Shown here: piece by piece, positions 1 to 10,507 of the stretch
Layout of the letters: every line of letters starts with the position of its first letter
Position numbering within the stretch: position 1 is the stretch's first letter
Assembly (NCBI GenBank): GCA_014529385.2
Contig: CM043958.1
Location: forward strand, 146,780,734 to 146,844,733
Reading direction: 5' to 3'
Origin: Adiantum capillus-veneris
Lineage: Eukaryota > Streptophyta > Polypodiopsida > Polypodiales > Pteridaceae
DNA length: 64,000 nucleotides
The notes under the pieces: model-generated
What the model was told of the DNA's origin: nothing
What the model saw: only the letters and a program-made list of their open reading frames with translations
The model's database searches: none
Program-made: the position numbers and the translations under genes

Positions 1-2
1 CA

Positions 3-1442
3 GTTCCAACCCCTATCCAACCAACATTAGAGAAACATGAGGAAACAAAGGAAAGACTCACTAATGACTATGAGTCCAGAGGAGAGCCTATCATAGTGCC
101 AAATACCACCGATGGGGCAAGTGATGGGTTCCAGCCTAAAATATTGGCAGAAATGGGTAAGGACTGTAAAGGTCTAGATGATCTATGGAAGCAAATCCGT
201 GAGGCCAACGAAGCTAATAGGATGAGTAACCACCTAAATAGCGCGAGAAAAGAAAAGAATGTGATCTTACCTCCTATTGAAGAATTTGAGGCAACGTCGC
301 AAATGAACTTTGAGATACATTCACAAGGGGGAGATCAAGGATCAATTAGTTCGGGGCACAGCCAACCAGACTCTTTGAGAACTTTACCCTCTTACCTAGG
401 AGAGTACGAAGCTAAGTCGGAAGTGAGAGAAATCCCATCTCAAAGACTTTCTTCTAAGAAGGTGATGGATTCGCAAGGATTGATTGAGTTGTTATCCACT
501 CCGGTGGCATGCACAATCACGTTAGCAGAACTCCTAAGGTTAAGGCCAAACATGTGGACCACAGTAGGAAAATGTCTAGAAAAATTTGGAGTGAAAGACC
601 CCACCTTGAAGCTACAAGAAGGGATCAGAGAGTTGGACATACCTCAACTAAAAACTAGGTTAGTACCATTGAATAAGGTTGGAGAATATTGCGAGGGAGA
701 AGACGGAAACACTACGCTACCAATAGAATTCCAAGGAGTAGTTTCCAAAGCTATTCTTGACAGTGGAGTAGGAGTTGCTATCGCCACCAAAGAAATCTGG
801 AAAAAATGGGGAAAACCAGCTTTGAGAGCTACCAAAATGAAATTGCAATTGGCAGATGGGTTCATGGAGAAGCCGTTAGGACTCCTAGAAAAAGTGATTG
901 TCACTTCGTGCGGAATCGAGTATGAGCATACATTTGCAATAGTCGATTTCGACAAAAAGAACAATTATGAGATCATCTTGGAACGACCAATCATGCGGCA
1001 ACTGAAGATGGTCCAAGATTGGGGTTATGACCACATATACCTCAGACATGGAGAAACGACAACTAAAATACACCTGAAAGACCATAGTTACAAAGATGTC
1101 AACCAAACACCTGTGGAAGAGTTTGATTTGGCTACAGTAGCAGGATCAGAACTACTAGCATGGTTAGGGCAACCAAAAGAGCTATGGATGTGCGGAGCTT
1201 CACATTGTGGAAGCTTAAGAAGAGAGGAATGTGTCTTAGAAAGAGCAATTGAGGACAAGGAGTATATTCCGTAACCTTTCCCTAAAGATGCCTTGGAACC
1301 TCTAGAATGGGAACACATACTGGCAACATTGGATGTCTGTACCATTACCGACAATCCAACAACAAAATTTTGCGATAAGGATGGCTATGATGTGCTACCC
1401 TATTACATGGTAAGCGTTGTACCAGAAAAGGAGATGGTATAA
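3..1442 (+). pseudogene. pol: Element A gag C-terminus and first retropepsin (PR1)
   Basis: The frame is open from base 3 with no start codon; a GTG at 96 is not a plausible start. The aspartic protease core is around 735-1075: catalytic Asp-Ser-Gly at 759-767, then a hydrophobic strand and the ILERPIMRQLKM stretch typical of the C-terminal part of retropepsins. It would cut the Gag-Pol polyprotein inside the particle. Upstream is a conserved spacer (LLSTPVACTITLAELLRLRP) also present in element B at about 41340-41400. Two in-frame TAA stops (1272-1274, 1440-1442) interrupt the frame; element B reads through the matching positions, so they are mutations rather than gene ends. Confidence 0.8.
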
Positions 1443-3662
1443 CCACTGGAACAAGAGGAGTTTTACAACTCCTCTGAACAATTGGAAGTAAATGATGATG
1501 CAGATAATGAGTGTTCAGACACCTCAAGTGAGCGTGGAAATGAAGTCGAGAATATCAAGTTTTATGATTTTGCTAATCAACACCCTAGACGCCAAGATCG
1601 CTATAGGAGGAAACGAGGAGGAAACAAAGTGAGAGAGAACCTGATGCCCAGGATAAAAGGTAAAACTCACTATTTGATTCTTGTAAAAGCAGAGGATTGT
1701 GTAAAAGATCTAATATCGGAAAGATTCTCAAAAAATCGAATAGAACGAATGCGAGAGGAAATAAAACAGGAACGAAAAGCTAAAACAAAAACAAAATCAC
1801 AAAAATCTCAAAAATCAAAAAAAGAAACAACAAAAGACCAAGAGTGGACCAAACTGGAGCGTAAACAGAAATACCAAGAACTGAAACGGTCTTTGAGAGA
1901 GATATGGACTACGGAAGAAGATAGTGATGGTAAAGGAGAGTCAGAAAAGGGGAATATGAATGTACCATCACACTATCGGAAATTTACTATCCAGAATAGA
2001 AAAATCATCATGACACCACCAGTCAGGGAAAGAACCAACCAAGAATCCTATGATGGGCCTCAAAATGCAAAAAAGATAGACCTCGCAGAACTAGGTGAAA
2101 AGCCTCAGCCGGTCTATATAGCTAACGATTTAGAGCCTGAGGAGGAAGCACCGCTAACACAACTTCTCAAGAAGTATAAAGATGTGTTTGCTTGGTCCTA
2201 TAAAGACCTCAAAGGAGTTGATCCGTTGATATGTCAACATACAATTCCTTTGAAATCGGATGCAAAACCTAGCAAACAACGTCCCTATACATATAATGAC
2301 ACATTTGCTAAACAAATCAAAGAAGAGATTGCTAAACTGATGGAAGCGGAATTCATCTATGAGATTGAACATACAGATTGGGTGTCACCCATTGTGGTAG
2401 TTCCCAAGAAAAATGAAAAACTGCGAGTGTGTGTAAACCTCAAGAAGGTGAATGCAACAACCATAAGAGATAATTATCCCTTGCCGATCACAGAACATGT
2501 CCTTGAGCGAGTGGCCGGGAAACGGGCTTATTCCTTTCTGGATGGGTTTTCAGGATATAACCAACTCGAAATAGCAAGGGAGGATCAACACAAAACAGTG
2601 TTTTCCACAGAATGGGGGATTTATGTGTATCGAGTTATGCCATTTGGCTTAACTAATGCACCAGCCACTTTCCAAAGGTTAATGACTCACGCATTCAAGG
2701 AATACCTAAGAATATTCTTAGAAATTTACATGGATGACATGTTTGTACACTCTCTTCTACGAGAGGAACATATGGACCATTTGCAAAAGGTCTTTGAAAA
2801 GTGCAAGACATATCGAATCTATCTTAACCCGGAAAAGTGTGTATTTATGGTTAAGCAAGGACGAATCTTAGGACACATTGTCTCAAGAAATGGCATAACC
2901 ACAGACCTAGACAAAGTCAAAGTCATTGTAGACCTGCCCATGCCTACTAATGCGAAACAAGTGCAATCCTTCATGGGACACTGCGGATATTATCGAAGAT
3001 TCATATACATGTGTGCGGTTATTGCACAACCTCTGTATCGTTTGCTAGTCAATTTCAAGTGGACCGAGGAGTGTGAAACTTCATTCCAAAAGCTGAAGGA
3101 AAACCTTATATCACCATATGTACTAAAGGCACCAGATTGGGAAAAGATACTCCATGTGCACATTGATGCTTCAACATATTCCATTGGAAGTATTCTAGCT
3201 CAACCTGGAGATGGAACAATGTATTTTCCAGTTTGCTATACGAGCCGGCAGTTAAACATTGCAGAAAAGAACTACACAACCACCAAGAGGGAAGGGTTAG
3301 GAATGATTTATGCTGTAAAGAAATTTCGGCATTATTTGCTTGCAAACAAATTTGTGTTCTTCACAGATCATCAAGCTCTTTTGTACCTAGTAAATAAACC
3401 TTGCAATACATGGAGAATCGTATGCTGGTTTATTATATTGCTAGAATTTGACTTCACAGTGGTGGTCAAAAAGGATAAAACCCATCTACGAGCGGATCAT
3501 CTTTCAAGAATACACAACGGGGAAGCTCCTGAAGGAGTAGATGATGACATACCACATGCTTATCTTTTCAACATTGAAATGGTACCCAAATGGTCTCAAG
3601 AAATTGCTATCATTCTTTCCTGTGGAAGTAGGTTTGATAATACGGAATGCAGATCCAAATAG
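1443..3662 (+). pseudogene. pol: Element A reverse transcriptase and RNase H
   Basis: Same frame as the protease segment. A Lys/Arg-rich linker (about 1560-1900) leads into the RT. Seen in order: IEHTDWVSPIVVVPKKN, FLDGFSGYNQ, MPFGLTNAPATFQRLM, and the catalytic YMDD box at about 2728-2739, intact. The RNase H follows, with HIDASTYSIGSILAQ near 3160 and FFTDHQALLYLVNKP near 3360, ending with the tether RADHLSRI. This is the Ty3/gypsy order RT then RNase H. No archaeal-type second RNase H is seen, unlike element T. A TAG at 3660-3662 ends the segment, but the frame continues beyond it. Confidence 0.9.
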
Positions 3663-3923
3663 CAAATAATTCGATAAACAAAAAACTTCCAGTTGATAGC
3701 AGGACGACTGTATCATCTTGGATATGACCTAGTTCTACGATTATGTATAAATCCGGAAGAATTTGAGTGCTACCTTGAAGAGGCACATGTCCAGGGTTGT
3801 GCATTTCATTGCTCAACAATGATGACACACCAAAGACTGAAACAGTTAGGGATTTATTGGCCAACTATGTATGCGGACACACATTCTTATGTTACCAATT
3901 GTACTATATGTAGTGCCAAATGA
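3663..3923 (+). pseudogene. pol: Element A first HHCC zinc-binding module (extra integrase N-terminus)
   Basis: Same frame as the RT, between a TAG (3660) and a TGA (3921). The segment reads like an integrase N-terminal domain: an RLYHLG..LVLRLC lead-in, then His, His, a GIYWPTM block and a final Cys-x2-Cys (NCTICS). A second complete copy of the same kind of module follows directly (about 3924-4320) before the catalytic core. Element B has the same double arrangement (44575-45208). A normal Ty3/gypsy integrase has one such module, so this is read as an old duplication in the family. Whether the first copy still binds zinc cannot be told. Confidence 0.7.
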
Positions 3924-5057
3924 CCAGTGGATCACACAACTTTGTTTCAGGTAAACATAGCACCTGCATGGAGTCAATATATCATTGACTTCTTAACCAC
4001 CAAGACGTTCCCTGAGAACATCACAAGAGCATGGGAAAAAGCTATAGAGCTGGAAGCTCGTGACTTTCAGTTAATTGGGAACCAAATCTATAAGCGAGGT
4101 AAGGACAATCAACTTAGAATCTGTGCAAGTGAAAGCGAATACCTGCTGATTCTAGAACATGCACATAGCGGAATAAGTGGAGGCCATTTTTCGGGCGATA
4201 AGATGGCAAAAATTGTCTTAACCGCAAGAATTTGGTGGCCTATATTGCACATGGATGTTGAAGAGTTTGTAAAGCGTTGTGATGCATGTCAACGCACCAA
4301 GATGCCAATAAAAAGAGATGAGATGCCATTACGGCCAATAATGGGAGCAAGAGCATTTGCAAAATGGGGCATTGATTTTGTGGGACCTATATCACCCCCT
4401 GCATATCGCACCCATACCCAATATATCATTGTGGCTACGGACTATCTCACAAAATGGGTCGAAGCCAAAGCAACACAAAAAGCTGATGCACGCACCACGG
4501 CACAATTTTTGTATGAGAATGTTTTTGTACGTTATGGGTTACCAATAGAAATTTTCAGTGATCGTGGAACACATTTTCTCAATAATGTCATTGAATATCT
4601 GCTAGAGGAATTCATGGTCATACATAGGAAATCCGCACCATACCATCCACAGGCCAATGGGCAAGCTGAGGCCACAAATAAAACACTATGCACGGTTCTC
4701 ACTAAAATAGTGTCAGAATCAAGAACAGATTGGGATTAGCAGCTACACTCAACACTATGGGCATACAGGGTAGCTTACAAAACATCAATAGGAACAACAC
4801 CATACAACATGGTGTTTGGCCTAAATGCTATACTACCCATCGAGTTTTTAATCCCAACTCTACGAGTAGCAAAAATATTGGAATGGACAAGGCATGAGCT
4901 CTCTTCAAGGATTGATGATCTTGAAAAGCTAGATGAACTCCGCTTACGAGCTGTCGCTTCAATCTATGCTAAAAAGAGAAGACAAAAGGAATTTTTTGAC
5001 AAACATGTGCGTACCAAGAGTTCAAAACGGGTGATTACGTACTTGTTTATACCTTGA
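3924..5057 (+). pseudogene. pol: Element A integrase: second HHCC module, catalytic core, start of C-terminal domain
   Basis: Inserts the element cDNA into host DNA. Second HHCC module: IYKRGKDNQLRIC, then HAHSGISGGHF and CDACQRTK. Catalytic core: first Asp in KWGIDFVGP (about 4360), second Asp in FSDRGTHF (about 4555), Glu in NGQAEATNK (about 4670). All three acidic residues are present and the spacing fits a DDE integrase. A TAG at 4737-4739 breaks the frame. The next piece carries the conserved VFGLNAILPIEF block and runs to a TGA at 5055, with a frameshift near 5035. No chromodomain was recognised. Confidence 0.88.
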
Positions 5058-5782
5058 AGCAACATGCCAAGAAACTTAAAAGGCGAGGGATGGGACAATT
5101 TGTGATTAGTGATCTATCACAAAGTGGAGCTGTCAAGCTTGCTACATTAGCAGGTGAAGAAATGCCAAACTGGATTAGTGGATGTCGACTGAGGAGGTAT
5201 CATCTACCACTCACACAGGAGATGCTCCAACAAATTCATCAAGGAAAACAAAGAATAAAGGAAAAACAGAGAGTACGGGAGGAAGCTCAAGCCGAAGCAC
5301 AAGAACACATTGCAAAAAGACGGCTTCTACAACAACAAAAACAAAGTGGACCACCATTGAGAATCAATGCCATTCGACTGACGAAGTTGGAGGAGGAAAC
5401 AGTGGAGCCAATAATTGAGGTCAAAGTGGGTAGCAATCAAGTTGAATCAACAGCATTGCTTGATTCGAGTGCTCAAGCAAATTTAATCTCTTACAGATTA
5501 TACCAACAGCTCAAAGTCACAGATCAACTTCATCCTACTCCTCAAGTGCTGGAAAGTAGCACGTCACACCCATTGAAAACATTAGGATGGACTATATTGC
5601 ATGTACAGCTACATCAATATATTTACCCACAGAAATTCTATGTGGTGACAAATGAAAGCACACAACACCCAATGATGCTGGGGCAACCTTGGCAAAAAGA
5701 GTACAATGTGCAGATAGATTGGAAAGAAAAGGCAGTCAAAATTCAGCATGAACATAAACAACAGGTGATAGCTTTTGCTTAG
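5054..5782 (+). pseudogene. pol: Element A integrase C-terminal tail and second retropepsin-like domain (PR2)
   Basis: Frame shifted by one from the integrase core. It opens with an SH3-like integrase end (GQFVISDLSQSGAVKLATL, then WISGCRLRRYH) and a Gln/Lys-rich linker. From about 5400 the sequence looks like a retropepsin: a hydrophobic strand, LLDSSAQANLIS with the Asp codon at 5462, a TLGWTILHVQL flap-side strand, FYVV, and the closing MLGQPWQKEYNVQIDWKEK. The family active site is Asp-Ser/Thr-Gly; here the Gly is Ser, so activity is doubtful. Element B carries the same domain in the same place (46300-46650) with Glu-Thr-Gly. A protease-like fold after integrase is not the standard Ty3/gypsy order. 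TAG at 5780. Confidence 0.7.
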
Positions 5783-6487
5783 CAATACCAGCATGATCAA
5801 CAGCAAGCCATGCAATCACTGGAAACAAAGCCCAAAGCACAAATGCCATTAAAGAACATGATACCCGCGACAAACAATCAAGTAAAAGCCAACTATGCTA
5901 ATTATAGACATATGAAGTCACCGACCGCAATGCAAAGATCTAGGCTACCAAAAAAAGGTAAACAAGTATGGATGCGGAAGGATAGAAATGCCATGGCAGA
6001 CAGAGAACAATGCAACTACAAAATTTCAACAAAGCAGATGGTTCAACCACAACCCAGGGTCATAAAAAAGATATGGATCCCAAAGAAAATGCTTAGCCAT
6101 AACCCAAATGTCACTCACATTTGGGTACCAAAGAAAAAGCAAAAGGAATTACTTTTAGTGCAAGCAACAATGGAAAGCAAACAACGGCATTTCAAAAAGG
6201 AAAACCGACATATGTGGATGCCGATGAAAGACAAACCAGTGGCAAACAAGAAATAGCCAAACCATCTACAAAAATCGGCAGCAACAAAATACCAATGGAT
6301 AGCCAAGGTCATAAGGCCCATAGCCATTACATCACAGCCAATTCTATCCTTAGAAACAGCTACGACTCCATCAACAGTGTCGGCAAAGCAATTGCCTTTT
6401 GCACAAAAGACAATTAAACAGAGAGCAGTAGAGTTACAGCTGTTACTTGCAAAGAAAGCAGAAAACCTCCACGGCGAATGCCAATAA
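5783..6487 (+). pseudogene. Element A polyprotein tail with repeated Trp-Pro-Lys motif
   Basis: Same frame as PR2, ending at TAA 6485-6487 with one internal TAG at 6254. The tail is basic and repeats a short motif around Trp: KQVWMRKD, KKIWIPKK, THIWVPKK, RHMWMPMK, KYQWIAKV. It closes with KTIKQRAVELQ, which aligns to TIKERAIRLQ in element B. I do not recognise a family. The basic and aromatic repeats could bind nucleic acid or protein, but this is a guess. Because the motif survives in two diverged elements, the tail was probably a real part of the polyprotein. Confidence 0.55.
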
Positions 6488-6858
6488 GCATCTTGCTTAT
6501 TCCCTTCTCTTGCATAGAATTAATTTTTCCATGCATTGACAGAGTATGCATAAAGTAGGGCCACATTAATCGGCCAAGCATTGGCACAAATTTTTTAACC
6601 TATGCACGGCACATACTCCGAGGCAAAACCTTGTTGTCCGGGAGGACTCTGGCTAGGAGGAGGGGAGGCATTCTAGAGGCACTCTCAAATGCGGAACCAA
6701 TGACAGAAACAACAAAAAAAGGGCATGATTTTCGACTATTTTAAGGGTTGTTGTTTGATTGTGAAATTTTCTGGAGTAACCCAAGTACATATGCCCTTAG
6801 ACAGCATGAATCTACAGGTATATGGGGCCAAACGCCAAATCAAGCCCCTAGGTGTGTG

Positions 6859-6866
6859 TATATAAG
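6859..6866 (+). promoter_or_regulatory. TATA-like box downstream of pol in element A
   Basis: TATATAAG preceded by GTG repeats, 372 bp after the pol stop. Element B has a similar TATATATG 14 bp after its pol stop (47368-47375). It could start a separate transcript for ORF3; there is no direct evidence of use. Confidence 0.3.
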
Positions 6867-7455
6867 TAGAAATAGCCATTTTTCAGGTAAAATATTGGTA
6901 AAACAGAGAGATCCGGCCATAAAAATTGCATGTGAGTGTATATAGTGTGTTGCGGTGATGTTGTGATTTATTATGATTTTTGGGGATTTTCTGGGTTTGA
7001 TTTGCTATTTTCCTTTTAATTTTGCTAATTTTCGGCAGAAAAAATTCAAAAATACAAAAAGCAGGTGAAAAACAGTCGTAATGAAAAACAAAAAATATGG
7101 TGATGATCAGTGACTATAGGAGAACCTATGGTCAGCGGGGGTGCAATTATGAGACTGGAGCGGAGAGCGTGTTTTGGCCAGCTTTTGACCGAAATGCCAA
7201 ATTTCTGGTAAACAGAGCAAATGGAGTCCAAATCAAGAAATTTTTGAGCCTAAACCGCATCTCGTAAGAAGATAGGAGCACATGTCAAATTTCATGAAAA
7301 GTGGTTCGGGGACCCTCATTATAAGAAATTTTCACCCCAGTTTTAGCTCATTCTCACTATTGACTTTGTGGAGAGAGCTTCTGCCACCTAGAGCGGATCG
7401 ACCTTCCAGCAGCTTCTACGACACGCACGACTACCCGACCAGTTCCAGACATGAG

Positions 7456-7463
7456 AGGTAGGC
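7456..7463 (+). promoter_or_regulatory. Possible 5' splice site in element A spacer
   Basis: AG|GTAGGC, with the GT at 7458-7459, sits at the end of a short block that aligns with element B. There the equivalent is AG|GTATGT with the GT at 48036-48037. A matching acceptor could be the CAG just before the ORF3 ATG (about 9316). This is inference from two aligned copies. Confidence 0.25.
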
Positions 7464-8280
7464 TCACCACCTTGAGCTTTTCGCGCATGTTTGTCATTAT
7501 GTCGCAAAAACTAGCGTAGGGGTCACACACAAAGCGAGCGGTAGAGACCTACAAGTAGAGACGGTGGCCTAACGGCTAACCCAAAAGCAACAAGACTTCA
7601 TCGTCAACTTACCCTAGTCTAGGAGACCAGTCCTGGATGTCCAAAGGCAATAGAAAACCATTGGGAAAAACCCCGATTCCCAGAAACCCGCAAGAGGCCA
7701 CCAAATGGGAAATCGGCGAAACGACGACCAAATGCTACCAAAATTCATGTGTAGGAGCATCTCGACATGCTCGACAAGTCTATATGATCTGCATGACCAA
7801 AAAGTAACCCGAGGCGGCACTAAACTTCAGAAACGGTATCAGACACACAAAGCGTCAAATTGCACTTGCGGCGGCCAAACTGCAAGTCCGTTTGACACCA
7901 AACTTCACGAGCGGCTTTCCTAGACCATCAACAACCAAGTCCTATGGTGGTAGACCACCACAAATCATAAAAGGTATGTAAACTCAACCATGGGTGCTTC
8001 TAGAGCGACAAATTGCCAAATGGAGCTCCGGTGAAGCCAAAGGCGACAAAAACCATACGGCAAGGATCCCAAAGGGATCGGGAAGCTATGGAGATCAACA
8101 TCGAGAAATTTCATCGCCAAAAAGCACTCCAAAAGTCAGAAAACGGCTCGGAGGCTCTGAAGTCCACACAGGGAGTTATACTCTATCTATTTGACTTTTT
8201 TGTTGAAATTAGGCTCAAAAGGGACTTAGGGGAGCAAAGGGCAAGCACTGGGAGCACTAGCACTGAAAAAATCACCAGGA

Positions 8281-9156
8281 GACGTCCTATGCGTAGGATG
8301 TCTCAAGGGCACTTTTTGGCACAGACTCCAACATTTTTTATCATGCACATGTTCTCAATGACATTTACAAGCCATACACCAAGTCTCATCACATTTGGAC
8401 CAAGCTTGACCTCATATGCATGGAAAAAACGCAAAGTTACGGCATAGAGGCAATAATGGGCCAAAGACCTACCAAATCTTGTCCAAATCCCATGAAACTT
8501 GCACAACACATTCACCAACACATCAGCAAACAATCTGTGTGGTCAGGGAGAAAAAATGATAAAATAGACATCCTATGCGTAGGATGTCTAATTGACCTTT
8601 TTGGCATGCAGGGGATGTTTTATTATTCCAGATCCAATTACCTCATCATCAAGAGCCCATATGTCAATTTTGAAGCCATTCTAATCACTTTTGACCCCCA
8701 ACACCTTCAAGATACACTTTTTGAGCCCAAAAAAACCTCACAAAGCCTTACAAGCATCAAATCTTGTCCAAATTCAAATCCAAGAACATGGCCATGTTCC
8801 ATAGGCCAAGGACAACCCACAGAACAAGTTTCATGTCATTTTGATGAAAAAGACATCCTACGCGTAGGATGTCTCCAGCATAAATTTGGCCTTGTGTGCA
8901 AGGAATGACATCATGGGAGCCAATACCATGGTGCAATGAGCCCATGTACCAATTTTCAACCCATTTGGACATCAATTGCTACCTATGATAGACATTCTAC
9001 CCAAATTGTGACCTAAAGCCTGAATCAGCCCAAAAATCAACTTTTTGATATCCAAATTCAAATCCAAGCCTATAGCCATGTTCCATGAGCCTTACACTAC
9101 CTGCATGCAAGTATGAACCAATTCTGATGAAAAAGACATCCTACGCGTAGGATGTC
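8281..9156 (+). repeat. Element A palindrome array: four 22-bp palindromes at about 285-bp spacing
   Basis: Four copies of a 22-bp palindrome start at 8281, 8567, 8852 and 9135 (spacings 286, 285 and 283). The consensus is GACATCCTACG followed by its own reverse complement, with centre CGCG. Copies 3 and 4 are perfect. Copies 1 and 2 have TATGCG in place of TACGCG, and copy 1 also has one A-to-G change in the left arm. The DNA between copies is a much more diverged tandem repeat: compare GAGCCCATATGTCAATTTT near 8654 with GAGCCCATGTACCAATTTT near 8938. The palindrome is the best-kept part of the unit. Confidence 0.9.
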
Positions 9157-9322
9157 TAGATGAAAATTTTTGGCCAGATTTGCACTGTGAGCACATGCAT
9201 AGCTTCACAAGTTCCTTTTAAGCTTTATTTTCAATTTTCAAGTCATTTGGATAAGTAAAACTCAGTTTCGCAACTAATATGAAAAAAACGCTAACTTCGG
9301 ACTACTGAGTGCAACAGGATCA

Positions 9323-10507
9323 ATGGCAGCCTCGAAGTCACCGGAAAAGAGTAAAAGAATGACCATCAAAGATTATCTGGACGAAGTGGAACCCTTTGTC
9401 ATTCTAGAAGGAACATTAAAGCCCACCAGCACTTGGATACAAGAAGATCTGTTAGAGTCAAACGACCTAAAGATCTACCAGGGAGTGTTCAAGGACAATG
9501 AAGGCAGTGTCATAGAGCTACCAATGCTGCCGAGAGAGCTCAATGAGTTTGTACGAAGCAAAATGGTCACCTACTTGGAGAAAATTGACCTCCACAACTA
9601 CTTCGAAGCAATGCTCGCATGGGTGGACATCAAAAGAGTATGGGAATTTGTAACAAGTATCAAAGAGGATGGAGTGGCCAAGGTAACAGATTTACAATGC
9701 AGACCAGATACAGAGATCATAATCACGGAGCGGGTTGTAGCCCATGCACTAGAACTCTCCAATGAGGGGGACAGCGTCACAAAAACAAGGGATGAAGTCA
9801 AAGTGTACAAAGAGAAAAAGGAAAATTACACCTTTGAAGACATTGCCAACCCAAAGGTGGAAATTATGAGCCAGATGTACAACCAGTACTTCCACATGTG
9901 CACTAAGAGGCCACAGAAGTACAGGATGCCGCCAGGTGCAATTGCCACAACCTTTACTTGGGCAATGACAAAAGGCACCCCAGAGATAATCAACTATGCG
10001 GCATACATACATGACAGCTTAATAAAGATGGGCAACAAAAAGCCAACCTACATAGTGCCAGGAGAGTTGATCACCAAAGTGGTTTATGGGGCACTACACG
10101 CTAAAGGAAGGTGGCTTGACCCCCCATCTCAGAATGAATGGCTGAGAGTAAAAGAAGACAAGGAAGATGAGCCGCAAAGGGCACCAAGGGTGGCTACGAG
10201 ATTGAAGAGACGGCTGGAGCTAGTTGAAGAAGAGCAACCAGAGCAGAAGAAAGGAAAGAAGGAGTTTGATCAAGTGCCGGCCAAAGAAACTAGGTCTCAA
10301 AAAGCGGCAAGACTCGAGAGGCTGATGGAGAGTTTCCGAGCAGAAAGAGCCCTCAAGGGTGATTTAAACGAACTCTGGAAGCCATCTCTCGAGTCTATGT
10401 CCAGATCATCCAGAAGAGTGCAAAGGGACTGCTTTAAAGATTATATCAAGAATTTCGAGATTCTTGATGCTGCAGCGGAAAACATTCCCCATGTACCTTT
10501 CACATAG
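9323..10507 (+). pseudogene. Element A ORF3, N-terminal part (ATHILA ORF1 / plant mobile-type domain?)
   Basis: Opens at a clean ATG (9323), 167 bp after the last palindrome, and runs 394 codons to TAG 10505. The N-terminal 270 residues have a helical pattern with EIIITERVVAHALELSNEG, which resembles the ATHILA ORF1-type and plant mobile-type domains of plant transposons by eye; this is a weak call. The end is charged and Lys/Glu-rich. Element B has a matching region (49588-50450) including ITKEIINEALHFLPG. Position after pol is where some plant Ty3 elements carry an env-like gene, but I see no signal peptide or membrane segment, so env is not supported. Confidence 0.55.

Larger units (their letters stand above)
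6488..9322 (+). other. Element A spacer between pol and ORF3
   Basis: No protein-coding frame is convincing here. The spacer holds a TATA-like box (6859-6866), a stretch at 7340-7470 alignable with the element B spacer (ending in a possible splice donor), and the palindrome array (8281-9156). The part at 7480-8280 shows nothing I can name. Confidence 0.6.

Noticed and set aside
5045-5060. Programmed frameshift between integrase and its tail in A
   Set aside because: Element B reads the equivalent region in one frame, so it is a mutation.
8013-8908. Frames of 144 and 162 codons in the element A spacer
   Set aside because: They run through the palindrome array and tandem repeat, show no domain, and nothing matches in the element B spacer.
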